From contig JAICGZ010000031.1 in assembly GCA_025922875.1 (NCBI GenBank), forward strand, positions 1 through 32,360: a stretch of DNA of 32,360 nt, in the 5' to 3' direction. Shown here one piece after another: positions 23,713 through 31,919 of this stretch; positions within the stretch are counted from its first letter, which is position 1, and every line of letters starts with the position of its first letter. The position numbers and the translations under genes are program-made. The notes under the pieces were generated by a model. It made no database searches. It worked only from the letters and a program-made list of their open reading frames with translations, and had not been told where the DNA came from. The stretch comes from Pyrinomonadaceae bacterium (GTDB lineage: Bacteria; Acidobacteriota; Blastocatellia; Pyrinomonadales; Pyrinomonadaceae).

Positions 23713-24622
23713 GCGAAGTTTCCTTCAATAAACCTGCTTCGATTAAAACTTCACGCAGGCGGGCGCGTGTCTTTTCCTGTACTGGCACCAGCGGGAGACG
23801 AAGGTTTTCTTCAAGCAGACCCATCAACGCCATCGCCGCCTTCACTGGACCAGGGCTCGACTCGATGAAGTTTGCTTCCATCAGCGGCAGCAGACGGTAG
23901 TGCAGCGCGCGTGCTTCGTCCCAGTTGCCTGCGAGTGCGAGATCGTTGAGCCGCGACATCATTTCCGGGGCTTCGTTTGAAGCCACGGAGATCAGACCTT
24001 CTGCTCCCAACGCAATCATCGCGAGGGTCAAGGCGTCGTCACCTGAGATCACGCGAAAACCTTCCGGCCGGCTGCGCAGGATCTCCATGATCTGCGAGAG
24101 ATTGCCGGAAGCTTCTTTGATTGCGACGATGTTTTCCACGTCGCGTGCGAGTCGCAGCGTTGTCTCGGCAGAAATGTTTGAAGACGTGCGACCGGGAACG
24201 TTGTAGATGACAACGGGCAAGCCATTGACTGACTCAGCGATCGCGCGAAAGTGCGCGTAGAGACCTTCCTGAGTTGGTTTGTTGTAATAAGGAGCGACTG
24301 TCAACACGCCGTCAACGCCGAGAGAACGCGCAGCTTGCGAACGCGCAATCGTCACCGCGGTTGAGTTGCTGCCGGTTCCGGCGATGACCCTGGCGCGCCC
24401 GCGAGCGAGTTCGACCACAGTGCTGATGACGAGTCTGTTCTCTTCGTCAGACATCGTCACGCTCTCGCCAGTAGTGCCGCAGGGAACGAGCACGCGAACG
24501 CCGCCCGCGATCTGATATTCGATCAGGTCGCGCAAACGCTTCTCATCAACCGAGCCGTCGTTTGTAAAAGGAGTGACCAGGGCGGTCGCACATCCGCGAA
24601 GCCAGTCGAGTTGTAATGTCAT
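23699..24622 (-). CDS. dapA: 4-hydroxy-tetrahydrodipicolinate synthase
   Basis: A 307-residue class I aldolase condensing pyruvate with aspartate semialdehyde. It shows CGTTGES (pyruvate-binding T50/T51), PYYNKPTQEG, Y140 in YNVPGRT (with R145 for the substrate carboxylate) and the Schiff-base lysine K169 in VAIKEASG. Slightly longer than the 290-residue norm. It follows dapB after a 47-bp gap that carries a CTTTGCGCC repeat arm, and overlaps dapD by 14 bases. The Shine-Dalgarno is modest (AAGGA about nine bases before the ATG). It acts in the cytoplasm, usually as a tetramer, and in many species is inhibited by lysine. Confidence 0.95.
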   Translation of the reverse strand: MTLQLDWLRGCATALVTPFTNDGSVDEKRLRDLIEYQIAGGVRVLVPCGTTGESVTMSDEENRLVISTVVELARGRARVIAGTGSNSTAVTIARSQAARSLGVDGVLTVAPYYNKPTQEGLYAHFRAIAESVNGLPVVIYNVPGRTSSNISAETTLRLARDVENIVAIKEASGNLSQIMEILRSRPEGFRVISGDDALTLAMIALGAEGLISVASNEAPEMMSRLNDLALAGNWDEARALHYRLLPLMEANFIESSPGPVKAAMALMGLLEENLRLPLVPVQEKTRARLREVLIEAGLLKETSHAIA

Positions 24623-24632
24623 AGTGGTTTTC

Positions 24633-24655
24633 CTTTGCGCCTTTGCGCCTTTGCG
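24633..24655. repeat. CTTTGCGCC repeat arm between dapB and dapA
   Basis: The 23 bases are identical to 324-346 (three CTTTGCG units). It occupies half of the 47-bp spacer between two operon genes, and no complementary arm is visible in the spacer. Confidence 0.65.
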
Positions 24656-24669
24656 AGAGAAATCCTCTT

Positions 24670-25368
24670 TTACTTTTTTAAGACGTCTTCAATAACGTCC
24701 CCAAACTCAAACACCCCTGTTCTTCCAACGATCCAATGGGCCGCCAGCAGCGCGCCACTCGCAAAACCTTGTCGCGAGCGCGCCGTGTGTGTGAGCAGGA
24801 CCTGATCGGCTTCCGAATCAAACCCGACTCGATGCGTACCGGGGATATGGCCGGCGCGCGTCGAAGACGTCGGAATGTCTGGTCCGAGATGTTCTGACAT
24901 CAGGTCGCGCAGCTTGAGAGCTGTCCCGGAAGGCGCGTCGCGTTTGCGATTGTGATGGGCTTCCTCGATGAACGGGGAGTAGCCATCAACCGCGGCGAAT
25001 AACGACGACGCTTGTTTCACAATACGATAGAAAAGATTCACCCCGATTGAAAAATTTGCCCCATACACCATCGCGCCCGAGTGTTCATTGATGATCTGTT
25101 TCGCTTGTGCCTCATGCTGTTTCCAACCAGTCGCTCCTTCTACGAGACATAATCTCGCACGCGCGCAAGCTTCGATGTTTCTGAGAACGGCCTCGCCCAC
25201 GGAAAAATCAATAGCCGCATCATGACCGCGGAGCTTCTCTGCCAGTTGATCGATCGCGAGGTCACCTTCTTTACTCGTGACCACTGCGCCGACTTCGTCG
25301 CCGCGCTTACGTGCTTCAGCGGCAACCAGTTGGCCCATCGCACCGAATCCGATTAATGCTATTCTCAT
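24670..25368 (-). CDS. dapB: 4-hydroxy-tetrahydrodipicolinate reductase
   Basis: A 232-residue NAD(P)H-dependent reductase. The start is ATG 25368 (MRIALIGFGAMGQ), giving the Rossmann motif GFGAMG at 8-13. The in-frame upstream start at 25434 would add 22 residues encoded by an inverted repeat and is rejected. The signature EAHHNRKRDAPSGTA (136-150) contains the catalytic His-His and the Lys/substrate loop. Slightly short for the family (240-270). It catalyses reduction of 4-hydroxy-tetrahydrodipicolinate. It is separated from the dapE-like gene by 78 bp almost wholly occupied by a repeat, so it may depend on readthrough; its Shine-Dalgarno is weak. Confidence 0.93.
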   Translation of the reverse strand: MRIALIGFGAMGQLVAAEARKRGDEVGAVVTSKEGDLAIDQLAEKLRGHDAAIDFSVGEAVLRNIEACARARLCLVEGATGWKQHEAQAKQIINEHSGAMVYGANFSIGVNLFYRIVKQASSLFAAVDGYSPFIEEAHHNRKRDAPSGTALKLRDLMSEHLGPDIPTSSTRAGHIPGTHRVGFDSEADQVLLTHTARSRQGFASGALLAAHWIVGRTGVFEFGDVIEDVLKK

Positions 25369-25374
25369 CCGTTT

Positions 25375-25451
25375 TGTAGGGGCGTCCCTCCGTGGCCGCC
25401 CCTTGTTCGCAATTCTGATCCGAGGAGTGGCCACGGAGGGCCGCCCCTACA
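25375..25451. repeat. TAGGGGCGTCCCTCCGT-family inverted repeat between dapE-like gene and dapB
   Basis: The left arm 25375-25403 and right arm 25423-25451 are complementary at about 26 of 29 positions around a 19-nt spacer. The TAG stop of the dapE-like gene (25449-25447) is read out of the arm. Same family as 3233-3307. Confidence 0.85.
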
Positions 25452-26439
25452 GTTTCTTTGCCAAGTTCACATATATCTCAACCGCATCTTCCAATTCACG
25501 CTTCGCAATTCGCTCGTGATCCGTGTGCGCGTCGAGAATCGATCCCGGTCCGAGCAACAGCGGCTTTCCCCAGTTCGACAGATATGGAATGTCCGTCGTG
25601 AATCGCACTACACACTGATCGAAACCCGGAACAGAAAAGAGTCGCACCGGATTGTGCGCCGAGGCATATTCAAGACGGCCGCGACCGTCGCTCACTTCTT
25701 CCAGAACTCTTTTGACGTGCTCTATATCGATCCCGAGCCGAATTTGCAATTCCGCGCGTGCTTTATCTGCGATTACATTCGGCCGTGTCCCACCACTGAG
25801 CACGCCGATGTTGCACGTCGTAGTACCGAAAAAACTATCTTCGGGCCACTCGGATGCGCGTATGCCCTGCAGGATGTCGAGCAGCTTCTCGATCGCCGAC
25901 TCACCGGCTTCCGGATACGCAGAATGCGCCGCGCGGCCTTCAGTGGTGATGATCACTCGCACCGATCCTTTGGTGCCAGTCGCCAAACGATTATCGGTCG
26001 GTTCACCGTTGATTAAGAAACGGCACTCGCGCGCGAGTGAATGATTGTTTGCAGCTTGCGCGCCTGCGCTCGAGAGTTCTTCATCGACTGTGAAAAGCAG
26101 GCCGACGTCATTCACGCCCGCCGCACGCAGCCGCTCGGCGGCGAAGATCTGCGCCGCGATGATTCCTTTCGCATCGCACGACCCGCGCCCATAAATAAAC
26201 TCCTCATCCTCGCTCGACTCGATGAACGGCGGCACTGTGTCCATGTGAGTCGAGAAGACGATACGCGGCGACACTTCAGTCGTGGCAATCACGTTGAAAC
26301 GATTCTGGACCACCTCCTGTCGCTCAACCCCGTAACCAAGCCCTTCGAGATGTTTCGACAGAAACTGTCCCACCGCCATCTCATCACCAGTGACTGACGG
26401 AATATCAATGAGCTCTCGCGTTAACTCAAACAACTTCAT
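25447..26439 (-). CDS. dapE: M20-family metallohydrolase, probable succinyl-DAP desuccinylase
   Basis: A 330-residue dizinc hydrolase. Metal and catalytic residues are H65 and D67 in STHMDTVP, bridging D89 in GSCDAKG, general base E120 with E121 in VDEELS, E146 in NGEPTD, and H305 in LDAHTDHERI; the dimerisation lid lies at about 155-260. It is shorter than classical DapE (about 375) and belongs to a broad ArgE/DapE/LysK group, so the assignment rests on context: dapD and the aminotransferase make N-succinyl-LL-DAP, and no other desuccinylase is visible. It starts with an ATGA overlap on lysC. Its stop codon lies in an intergenic repeat. Confidence 0.82.
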   Translation of the reverse strand: MKLFELTRELIDIPSVTGDEMAVGQFLSKHLEGLGYGVERQEVVQNRFNVIATTEVSPRIVFSTHMDTVPPFIESSEDEEFIYGRGSCDAKGIIAAQIFAAERLRAAGVNDVGLLFTVDEELSSAGAQAANNHSLARECRFLINGEPTDNRLATGTKGSVRVIITTEGRAAHSAYPEAGESAIEKLLDILQGIRASEWPEDSFFGTTTCNIGVLSGGTRPNVIADKARAELQIRLGIDIEHVKRVLEEVSDGRGRLEYASAHNPVRLFSVPGFDQCVVRFTTDIPYLSNWGKPLLLGPGSILDAHTDHERIAKRELEDAVEIYVNLAKKL

Positions 26440-27806
26440 TTTGTGCTTCTTGTGCCTTTGTGTGGCTCAAATAAAGCGTGGTGCAATCTTGTGACAGCCT
26501 CGTTCACACGCTCTTCTTCTATAGCGAACGTAAAATTAATACTCGACGCGCCTTGCGAGATCAGCGTCACATTGATATCGCTGATCGTACTGAACACGCG
26601 CGCGGCAATCCCCGGCATCCCTCTCAAACCCTCACCGACAACACAGATGATCGCCCGGCCTTTTTCGACTCGCACGGTCCCGAGTTGTTCCAGTTCCTTG
26701 ACGATTGCGGGTAATGCGCTGTCGTCATCCAGCGAAAGCGAAACGCTCACTTCCGAAGTTGTAACCACGTCGATCACGGTGCGATGTCGTTCAAACACTT
26801 CAAAGAGGGCGCGCAGGAATCCGTAGGCTCCAAGCATGCGCGCGGAAGTGATCTGAACCGTGGTCACACCTGTTTTGTGTGCGATGGCTTTCACGGTCCG
26901 TGCAGACGTTTCGGTTTGTGGTCCAACAAGTGTGCCCTGCTCCGCGGGCGAACGCGAATTGCAGATCCGCACCGGAATATGTTTTTCAATAGCGGGTTGA
27001 ATGGTTTTTGGATGCAGAACTTTCGCGCCGAAATAAGCAAGCTCCGCTGCTTCGCTATACGAAAGCCGCTCGATCGTCTGTGCTTCCGGAACTACTCGCG
27101 GGTCGGCAGTCAACACTCCTGTGACGTCTGTCCAGATCTGTATTTCGTTCGTGCCAAGCGCTGCGCCAATCAGCGCGGCCGTGTAGTCTGAGCCACCACG
27201 TCCCAGCGTTGTTGTTACTCCTCTGGTTGTCGCCCCGATGAATCCACCAAGCACAGGAACAACGTCGGCCTGGAGAAGCGGATGTAACTCGTTCTGGCTG
27301 CGCGCAAACGTTTCACCCATCAGGGGGGCGGCGGCTGTGTGTTCTTCGTCGGTGATGACACAGCGGCGTGCGTCCACTTGCCGGGCTTGAATGCCGCGTT
27401 GGCTTAATACCTCGGCAAGCAAGGTGCTCGAAAGAGTTTCGCCAAACGAGACGACTTCATCCTGAAGGACTTTGCGTTGTGAGGGATTCTGCGCGATCGC
27501 TCCCAGTAATTCCGCAATACGATCGGCGGCACTGCTGATTTGTTTGACAAACTGTTCTGCTTGCGATTCAGAGAGAAGTTCTTTCGCGACGGCGTGATGA
27601 CGATGAAAGGTTGGTTCCAGCGACGCGATCGCCTTATCGACATCGTTCTCGGTCGTCGCCGCAAGCAGGCTGTCAGTCACTCTGCTCATCGCTGAAACGA
27701 CGACAACAGGCGACCGGTCGCGCTGCGCCGCAACGATGCGCGCGACATTCTCGAAAGCGGCGGCGTCAGCAACTGACGTCCCGCCAAATTTCATTACCAC
27801 CGGCAT
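26436..27806 (-). CDS. lysC: Aspartate kinase (monofunctional, with ACT domains)
   Basis: A 456-residue kinase phosphorylating aspartate, the first step toward lysine/DAP, methionine and threonine. VMKFGGTSV at the N-terminus is the nucleotide/aspartate signature; GRGGSDYTAALIG, TDVTGVLTADPR and AELAYFGAKVLHP follow. Two ACT domains at about 305-450 suggest feedback control by an end product. ATG 27806 (MPVVMKFGG) is chosen; the upstream in-frame GTG at 27815 lies in a repeat. Neither has a Shine-Dalgarno, because the whole 78-bp gap upstream is a repeat. The last nine or so residues (PHKGTRSTK) are encoded by a GCCACAAAG-type repeat arm, and the stop overlaps dapE. Confidence 0.94.
   Translation of the reverse strand: MPVVMKFGGTSVADAAAFENVARIVAAQRDRSPVVVVSAMSRVTDSLLAATTENDVDKAIASLEPTFHRHHAVAKELLSESQAEQFVKQISSAADRIAELLGAIAQNPSQRKVLQDEVVSFGETLSSTLLAEVLSQRGIQARQVDARRCVITDEEHTAAAPLMGETFARSQNELHPLLQADVVPVLGGFIGATTRGVTTTLGRGGSDYTAALIGAALGTNEIQIWTDVTGVLTADPRVVPEAQTIERLSYSEAAELAYFGAKVLHPKTIQPAIEKHIPVRICNSRSPAEQGTLVGPQTETSARTVKAIAHKTGVTTVQITSARMLGAYGFLRALFEVFERHRTVIDVVTTSEVSVSLSLDDDSALPAIVKELEQLGTVRVEKGRAIICVVGEGLRGMPGIAARVFSTISDINVTLISQGASSINFTFAIEEERVNEAVTRLHHALFEPHKGTRSTK
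26440..26468. repeat. GCCACA...GCACAA repeat arm inside the 3' end of lysC
   Basis: The sequence corresponds to a single arm of the GCCACAAAGAAGCACAAA family in the orientation that encodes the lysC C-terminus. No complementary arm is visible, probably because the ATGA overlap with the next gene leaves no room. Confidence 0.6.
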
Positions 27807-27811
27807 TGAAA

Positions 27812-27883
27812 CCACAGATTACACGCACAAACACGGATCGAAAAGATCTTTTCCGATCCGTGTTCATCCGTGAAGATCCGTGG
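27812..27883. repeat. CCACAGATTACAC/CCGTGTT-family inverted repeat between VIT/VWA gene and lysC
   Basis: Arms 27812-27846 and 27847-27883 meet at the palindrome AAAAGATCTTTT (27841-27852) and pair imperfectly over about 35 bases. It fills the whole gap between the VIT/VWA stop and the lysC start. It shares its CCACAGATTACAC opening with 14353-14411. Confidence 0.85.
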
Positions 27884-27884
27884 C

Positions 27885-30350
27885 TTACTTCGACAGTTGC
27901 GGCGAAACGTACTTAACGAAATCCAGGGCCGCCAACGCTTCGAGCTTATCGATTGGTAGACGACCGATGATCAATTTCGATGTTTTCGCATCGAGCATAA
28001 TCTCGAAGCCGAGTTCTTTAAGCTTCGCGCGCGCTTCGTCTGATTTGTCTGACAACCACACCTGCAACATAGCTTTGTCTGCTTGCACAAACCCAGCTTC
28101 CCCAGCTCCTGGAAGAATCTCTTTTCTTTCCACACGCTGAATGAGCGCAAGAATCGATGGGTGTACTTTAGTTCGAATTCGATCCAGTTTCTGTTCCTCG
28201 ACTGACTTAGGTACATCCACCCTTAGATCTACCGTCGGTCCTTGATTTGGCGGAGGAGGCATCAATCTTCCGCCACCGCCGGCGCCTCTGGCTCGCTTAG
28301 GACTGGGCTGTGGAGCTGAGCCGGCCATGTATCCTGTCGATATGGCTGTTCGCTGCAAAACGAACCCCATAGTGTCTCCTTCACCCGGAATTACTGCTCT
28401 GCGATTCACACCTTCCGGCACCTCAACGGGCACATCAATCCGTCGCGGTTGGCCACCGTCAGTCACAATCATCTCCTCAACAGCAACGAACGAAGTAAAC
28501 TGCGTCATCAAGCGATACTCAATCCCCAGTTGCGTGATGGTATCTTTCAATTCCGGTCGCATATTACCCGACTGTGCGCCGCCGTAATCCTGGTCCATCA
28601 GGCTTTCAATTCGCTCGCGCGCCCAAAGCGATGCAAGCACGTCATGCGAAGCCATTGTCTCCGGAAGTTCGACCGGAATCTCTCGTACGAAATCATTTCC
28701 CGCCATCTTTCCTTTCAGCCGAATCGTAGCGCGTCCGGCATCGGTGAAGCGTCCGGTCAGAATCACGGGCTTGGCTCCGAAGAGATCCGGAATGCGTTGC
28801 GGGTAAATGTCGGTCACCGGCAAGCCATTCCAATCGATCGAAATGTCTGTCAACAGTGGATTGCGCACGCGTTCGTGAAAACGTCGCGCCGCTGCGGATC
28901 CATCGTCACTCAAACTGACGTACTCCACTTCACCGCGGCCCACTTCCGCCATCTTGTCCAGCAGGAAACGATTTACCGAACTTCCAATACCAAACGAAAA
29001 CACGCGCGCGTTCTGATGCTTCTGCACCTCCGAGATGATCTCCATGTCGTTACCGACATAGCCGTCAGTCATAAAACAAACAATGCGAACGTGTGACTGA
29101 TCGTCAGACGGTTCGAGCGCGGCTTTAATAGCCTTCATCATTTCAGTGCCGCCCGAACCTGAACGTGAACTCAGGAAAGCCTGTGCTTTTCTCAAGTTCG
29201 CCCCCGTCGCAGGCACTGGTTGCGGAAACAGGATGCGAGTATCGCCCGCGAACGTGATGAGGTTGAACGTGTCAGACGGATAGAGACTGTCGAGCGCGAG
29301 CTTCATCGTCTCTTTCGCCTTTTCGATCGGGAAACCCATCATCGACCCCGAAGTGTCGAGTACGAACACTAACTCCTTTGGCATGACATCCGCCGGCATG
29401 ACGCGGTCGGGTGGCTGGAGGATCATGGTGAAGAAGCCTCCCTTTGCGGAGCGATGCGTCAACAGCGCGTCCTGCATCGTCCGGCCCGCCACGTCGTAAC
29501 GGAGAATGAAATCTTTATTCGGGATGGTCGAGCTTTCTTTTAGACGGAGGCGCGCACTGCGAGCATCCGGACGTTGAACGTCGATCGGGTGAGTTTTCGA
29601 ATCAAGGCTATCGACGATTAAACCAGCATCGAGCGCGACTTCGAGTGAGATATCGTGACCGCTTCTCATCCCCGGTGGAGCTGGTTTGGGTGTGATCCGG
29701 GAAGCATCCGGAACTTTATCGGTGTCAGGAGCAAAACCGTTGCCGCGCTGTTCTACTTTGGGAGTGCCTGGCACGTAACGAGGACCAACAACCATCGGAA
29801 ACACAAATTCGTAGGCGCCGTTCTCGTATTTCAAAGTTTCAACGTAGCTAATTGTGATCTTGACCTGCTCGCCGGGAAGTATGTTGGCTACCGATTGCGT
29901 AAAGATGTTTGGGCGTTCCTGATCGAGCAGGCTGGTCACCTGACCGCTCGACTTCGCGGCTTCATAAACAGCCTGCGCTTGTTCGCGTGGAAGAATTTTT
30001 CCGCGGACCGTTCGTTCGCCAACGATCATCGTCATGTCGTCAACCGCGGCCCTTTGCGGTAAAGGGAACGTGTAAACCGCCTCGATCTTTTCGTTGAACG
30101 GATTTTCAAACTGCTGCGTCACGACGACGCGTGAAATGAAACCGCTGATCTCGGCCTTCACGTCAGTGTGTTTCAGAGGACACAGCGACTTCGGTTTCCC
30201 GGACGAGTCAACCACGGTAAGCGAACCTGGGGTCTCGCCTGTTTGCGCGGATGCGGTGGTTTCCGAAGAGTACAAAGCAAGGAAAACCGGTAGGGCGATG
30301 ACGCTGAGGGCAAGCAACAGAAACGATTTTTGAAAGAATTCTTTGGCCAT
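27885..30350 (-). CDS. VIT and von Willebrand factor A domain protein with extra C-terminal domain
   Basis: An 821-residue exported or membrane-anchored protein. ATG 30350 is chosen because AAGGAGG lies just upstream and a hydrophobic signal segment follows (about 8-30); the in-frame start at 30419 lacks this. A VIT domain spans about 45-180 (EISGFISRVVVTQQFENPFNEKIEAVYTFPLP split over strands). The VWA domain (about 320-500) has the MIDAS motif DTSGSMMG near residue 331. A Pro/Gly-rich linker follows at about 685-720. The last 75 or so residues (LKELGFEIML, KLIIGRLPIDKLEALAALDFVKYVSP) resemble the propeptide-like domain found in subtilases, an inference by pattern only. VIT/VWA proteins in bacteria are often surface or adhesion proteins. 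Its function here is unknown. Confidence 0.9.
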   Translation of the reverse strand: MAKEFFQKSFLLLALSVIALPVFLALYSSETTASAQTGETPGSLTVVDSSGKPKSLCPLKHTDVKAEISGFISRVVVTQQFENPFNEKIEAVYTFPLPQRAAVDDMTMIVGERTVRGKILPREQAQAVYEAAKSSGQVTSLLDQERPNIFTQSVANILPGEQVKITISYVETLKYENGAYEFVFPMVVGPRYVPGTPKVEQRGNGFAPDTDKVPDASRITPKPAPPGMRSGHDISLEVALDAGLIVDSLDSKTHPIDVQRPDARSARLRLKESSTIPNKDFILRYDVAGRTMQDALLTHRSAKGGFFTMILQPPDRVMPADVMPKELVFVLDTSGSMMGFPIEKAKETMKLALDSLYPSDTFNLITFAGDTRILFPQPVPATGANLRKAQAFLSSRSGSGGTEMMKAIKAALEPSDDQSHVRIVCFMTDGYVGNDMEIISEVQKHQNARVFSFGIGSSVNRFLLDKMAEVGRGEVEYVSLSDDGSAAARRFHERVRNPLLTDISIDWNGLPVTDIYPQRIPDLFGAKPVILTGRFTDAGRATIRLKGKMAGNDFVREIPVELPETMASHDVLASLWARERIESLMDQDYGGAQSGNMRPELKDTITQLGIEYRLMTQFTSFVAVEEMIVTDGGQPRRIDVPVEVPEGVNRRAVIPGEGDTMGFVLQRTAISTGYMAGSAPQPSPKRARGAGGGGRLMPPPPNQGPTVDLRVDVPKSVEEQKLDRIRTKVHPSILALIQRVERKEILPGAGEAGFVQADKAMLQVWLSDKSDEARAKLKELGFEIMLDAKTSKLIIGRLPIDKLEALAALDFVKYVSPQLSK

Positions 30351-30430
30351 GATGTCCTCCTTGATGTGATGGGAATAGAACGCCCACGACGACGGAACTT
30401 GCAGCATGCGGGAAGTCATTTTTACAGGAT

Positions 30431-30482
30431 TGCAGGATTGAACAAGATTTACATGTCAATCTTGAATCATGTAAATCCTGCA
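30431..30482. repeat. ACAGGATT-family inverted repeat between TPR and VIT/VWA genes
   Basis: TGCAGGATT (30431-30439) and AATCCTGCA (30474-30482) pair perfectly. Inside them CAAGATT and AATCTTG also pair, and TTACATG and CATGTAA offer an alternative inner pairing. Same family as 21694-21760. The surrounding gap 30351-30607 contains no gene. Confidence 0.8.
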
Positions 30483-30607
30483 AACCGGCTTTTACGTTGC
30501 CGGCGCGGGGAGCCTCTTAATGCTTTGTTACCGAAACCAGTGAAAAGGTGACGCTCTGAGGAGACGTTAATCGGGATTTGTAATGAGGTGTCGCGTTCTT
30601 TGAATGC

Positions 30608-31837
30608 TTATTTGATCTGATTGAAAAGCTTTGTTGCGCGTGCGCTGTCGATACGCTGGAGGATCCGGTATTGATCGAGTGCTGCGTTGCGATTGCGCAT
30701 TGAAATGTACGACACACCGAGATTGTAATGAGCTAAGGCGTAGTCGGTCTTTTGCCTGATCGCGACCTGATATTGCTGGATCGCCTCACTAAAACGGTTC
30801 AATTGATGGAGCGCATAGCCCAGTTCGTTGTGTGCCTCGGGATAGTGTGGTTGCAACTGAATCGCCTTACGCAGTTCCTCAACTGCGTCGCTATATCGCT
30901 CGAGATCGTTGTAACACCATGCCAGGTTGTATTGAGCAGTGGCATTGCCTGGCCGGAGTTGGAGACCATGTTTGTACGCGTTCGCCGCCTCGGCGTACTG
31001 CTTTGTGTTGTAGTAATAGACGTCGCCCAGGCCAAGATGCGCGAGGCCCATGTCAGGGTTCAAGCGAATTGCTTCCTGATATTCCTCGATAGCTTCCGAA
31101 TAACGACCAAGGTTACGCAATGCGTAACCCATCTCGTTATGTGCTTCGGCATAATCGGAACGAAAACTGATCGCGAGCCTCAAAGCCTTGATTGCATCGT
31201 CGTAGTTTTTCTGCTCGTTGTGAATCCATCCGATTTCGTAGTGTGCTGAAGCGTAGTCAGGCTTGGCGCGGACGGTTTGGTGGAACGCAGTTAACGCTTC
31301 TGCGTAACGTTCGAGCTTGAGGTAGGCGTAACCCAACTCGAAATGTGCGGCCCCGTTGTTCGGTTGTATTGCGGTGACTCGTTTGAGTGGATCGATCGCG
31401 GAGTCGTACTCCTCGAGATCGTTGTAGATCCATCCGATGCGATAGAGCGCTGCGGCCATCGACGGATTGATCTGCGTGGCCTTGATATAAGGTTCGAGTG
31501 CTTCGCGATATTGTTTGGAGTTATAAAGCGCTTCGCCTTGCTGATAGTAGTAATTGGCGTTTGCAGTCGTGGTCGTTGCCGTTGTTGCGGGCCGTGTGAC
31601 TGGTGTCGTAGGAGTAGTTCGTCTTCGAGGCGCAGGAGTTGTGGTAGAGGCCGGTTTAGTAGATGGTTTCGTCGCCGGTCTGGTTGCGGGTTTGGTGGAA
31701 GGCCGTCCCGTGCTGCCTCCGATCATGCCGCCGCCCGTTATGCCGCTCGGATCGTGTTGAGCCACAGCGATGCTGGTACATGCAAGCAACACGATTGCGG
31801 ACAGACTTATGATTCGAGGGCGGGAAGCGTTAGACAT
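30608..31837 (-). CDS. Secreted TPR-array protein with Pro/Thr-rich linker
   Basis: A 409-residue exported protein: signal peptide about 1-26 (ISLSAIVLLACTSIAVAQ), a low-complexity Thr/Pro/Arg/Lys-rich linker at about 40-92, then about nine consecutive 34-residue TPR units to the end (repeated Y..GW.Y...E.Y..A....K...I.P). This is a long protein-binding superhelix, presumably periplasmic or surface-exposed and tethered by the flexible linker. GGAGAG just upstream supports ATG 31837. A plausible promoter (TATAAT) lies about 50 bp upstream. Partner unknown. It is the first minus-strand gene from the right edge and unrelated in its N-terminal half to the TPR protein at 14418-15440. Confidence 0.9.
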   Translation of the reverse strand: MSNASRPRIISLSAIVLLACTSIAVAQHDPSGITGGGMIGGSTGRPSTKPATRPATKPSTKPASTTTPAPRRRTTPTTPVTRPATTATTTTANANYYYQQGEALYNSKQYREALEPYIKATQINPSMAAALYRIGWIYNDLEEYDSAIDPLKRVTAIQPNNGAAHFELGYAYLKLERYAEALTAFHQTVRAKPDYASAHYEIGWIHNEQKNYDDAIKALRLAISFRSDYAEAHNEMGYALRNLGRYSEAIEEYQEAIRLNPDMGLAHLGLGDVYYYNTKQYAEAANAYKHGLQLRPGNATAQYNLAWCYNDLERYSDAVEELRKAIQLQPHYPEAHNELGYALHQLNRFSEAIQQYQVAIRQKTDYALAHYNLGVSYISMRNRNAALDQYRILQRIDSARATKLFNQIK

Positions 31838-31867
31838 ACATCTCTCCTGCTGCTTAGTCAGAATGGA

Positions 31868-31884
31868 CGCGGTGAGAAACCGCG
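31868..31884 (-). other. Hairpin at the predicted 5' end of the TPR mRNA
   Basis: CGCGGT and ACCGCG pair perfectly around a 5-nt loop. From the promoter at 31891-31919, transcription would start close to 31884, placing this hairpin at the extreme 5' end of the transcript, where such structures can stabilise mRNA. Confidence 0.35.
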
Positions 31885-31890
31885 CGAGGC

Positions 31891-31919
31891 ATTATAGTTA
31901 AGAATGCGCTTCGGTGGAA
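31891..31919 (-). promoter_or_regulatory. Sigma-70-like promoter for the TPR gene
   Basis: On the minus strand TTCCAC (31919-31914), a 17-bp spacer and a perfect TATAAT (31896-31891). The -35 match is only fair. The predicted transcript start is about 45 nt before the ATG. Confidence 0.5.

Noticed and set aside
25369..25434. Longer dapB start adding 22 residues
   Set aside because: The extra residues come from the TAGGGG inverted repeat and precede the normal Rossmann start, MRIALIGFGAMG.
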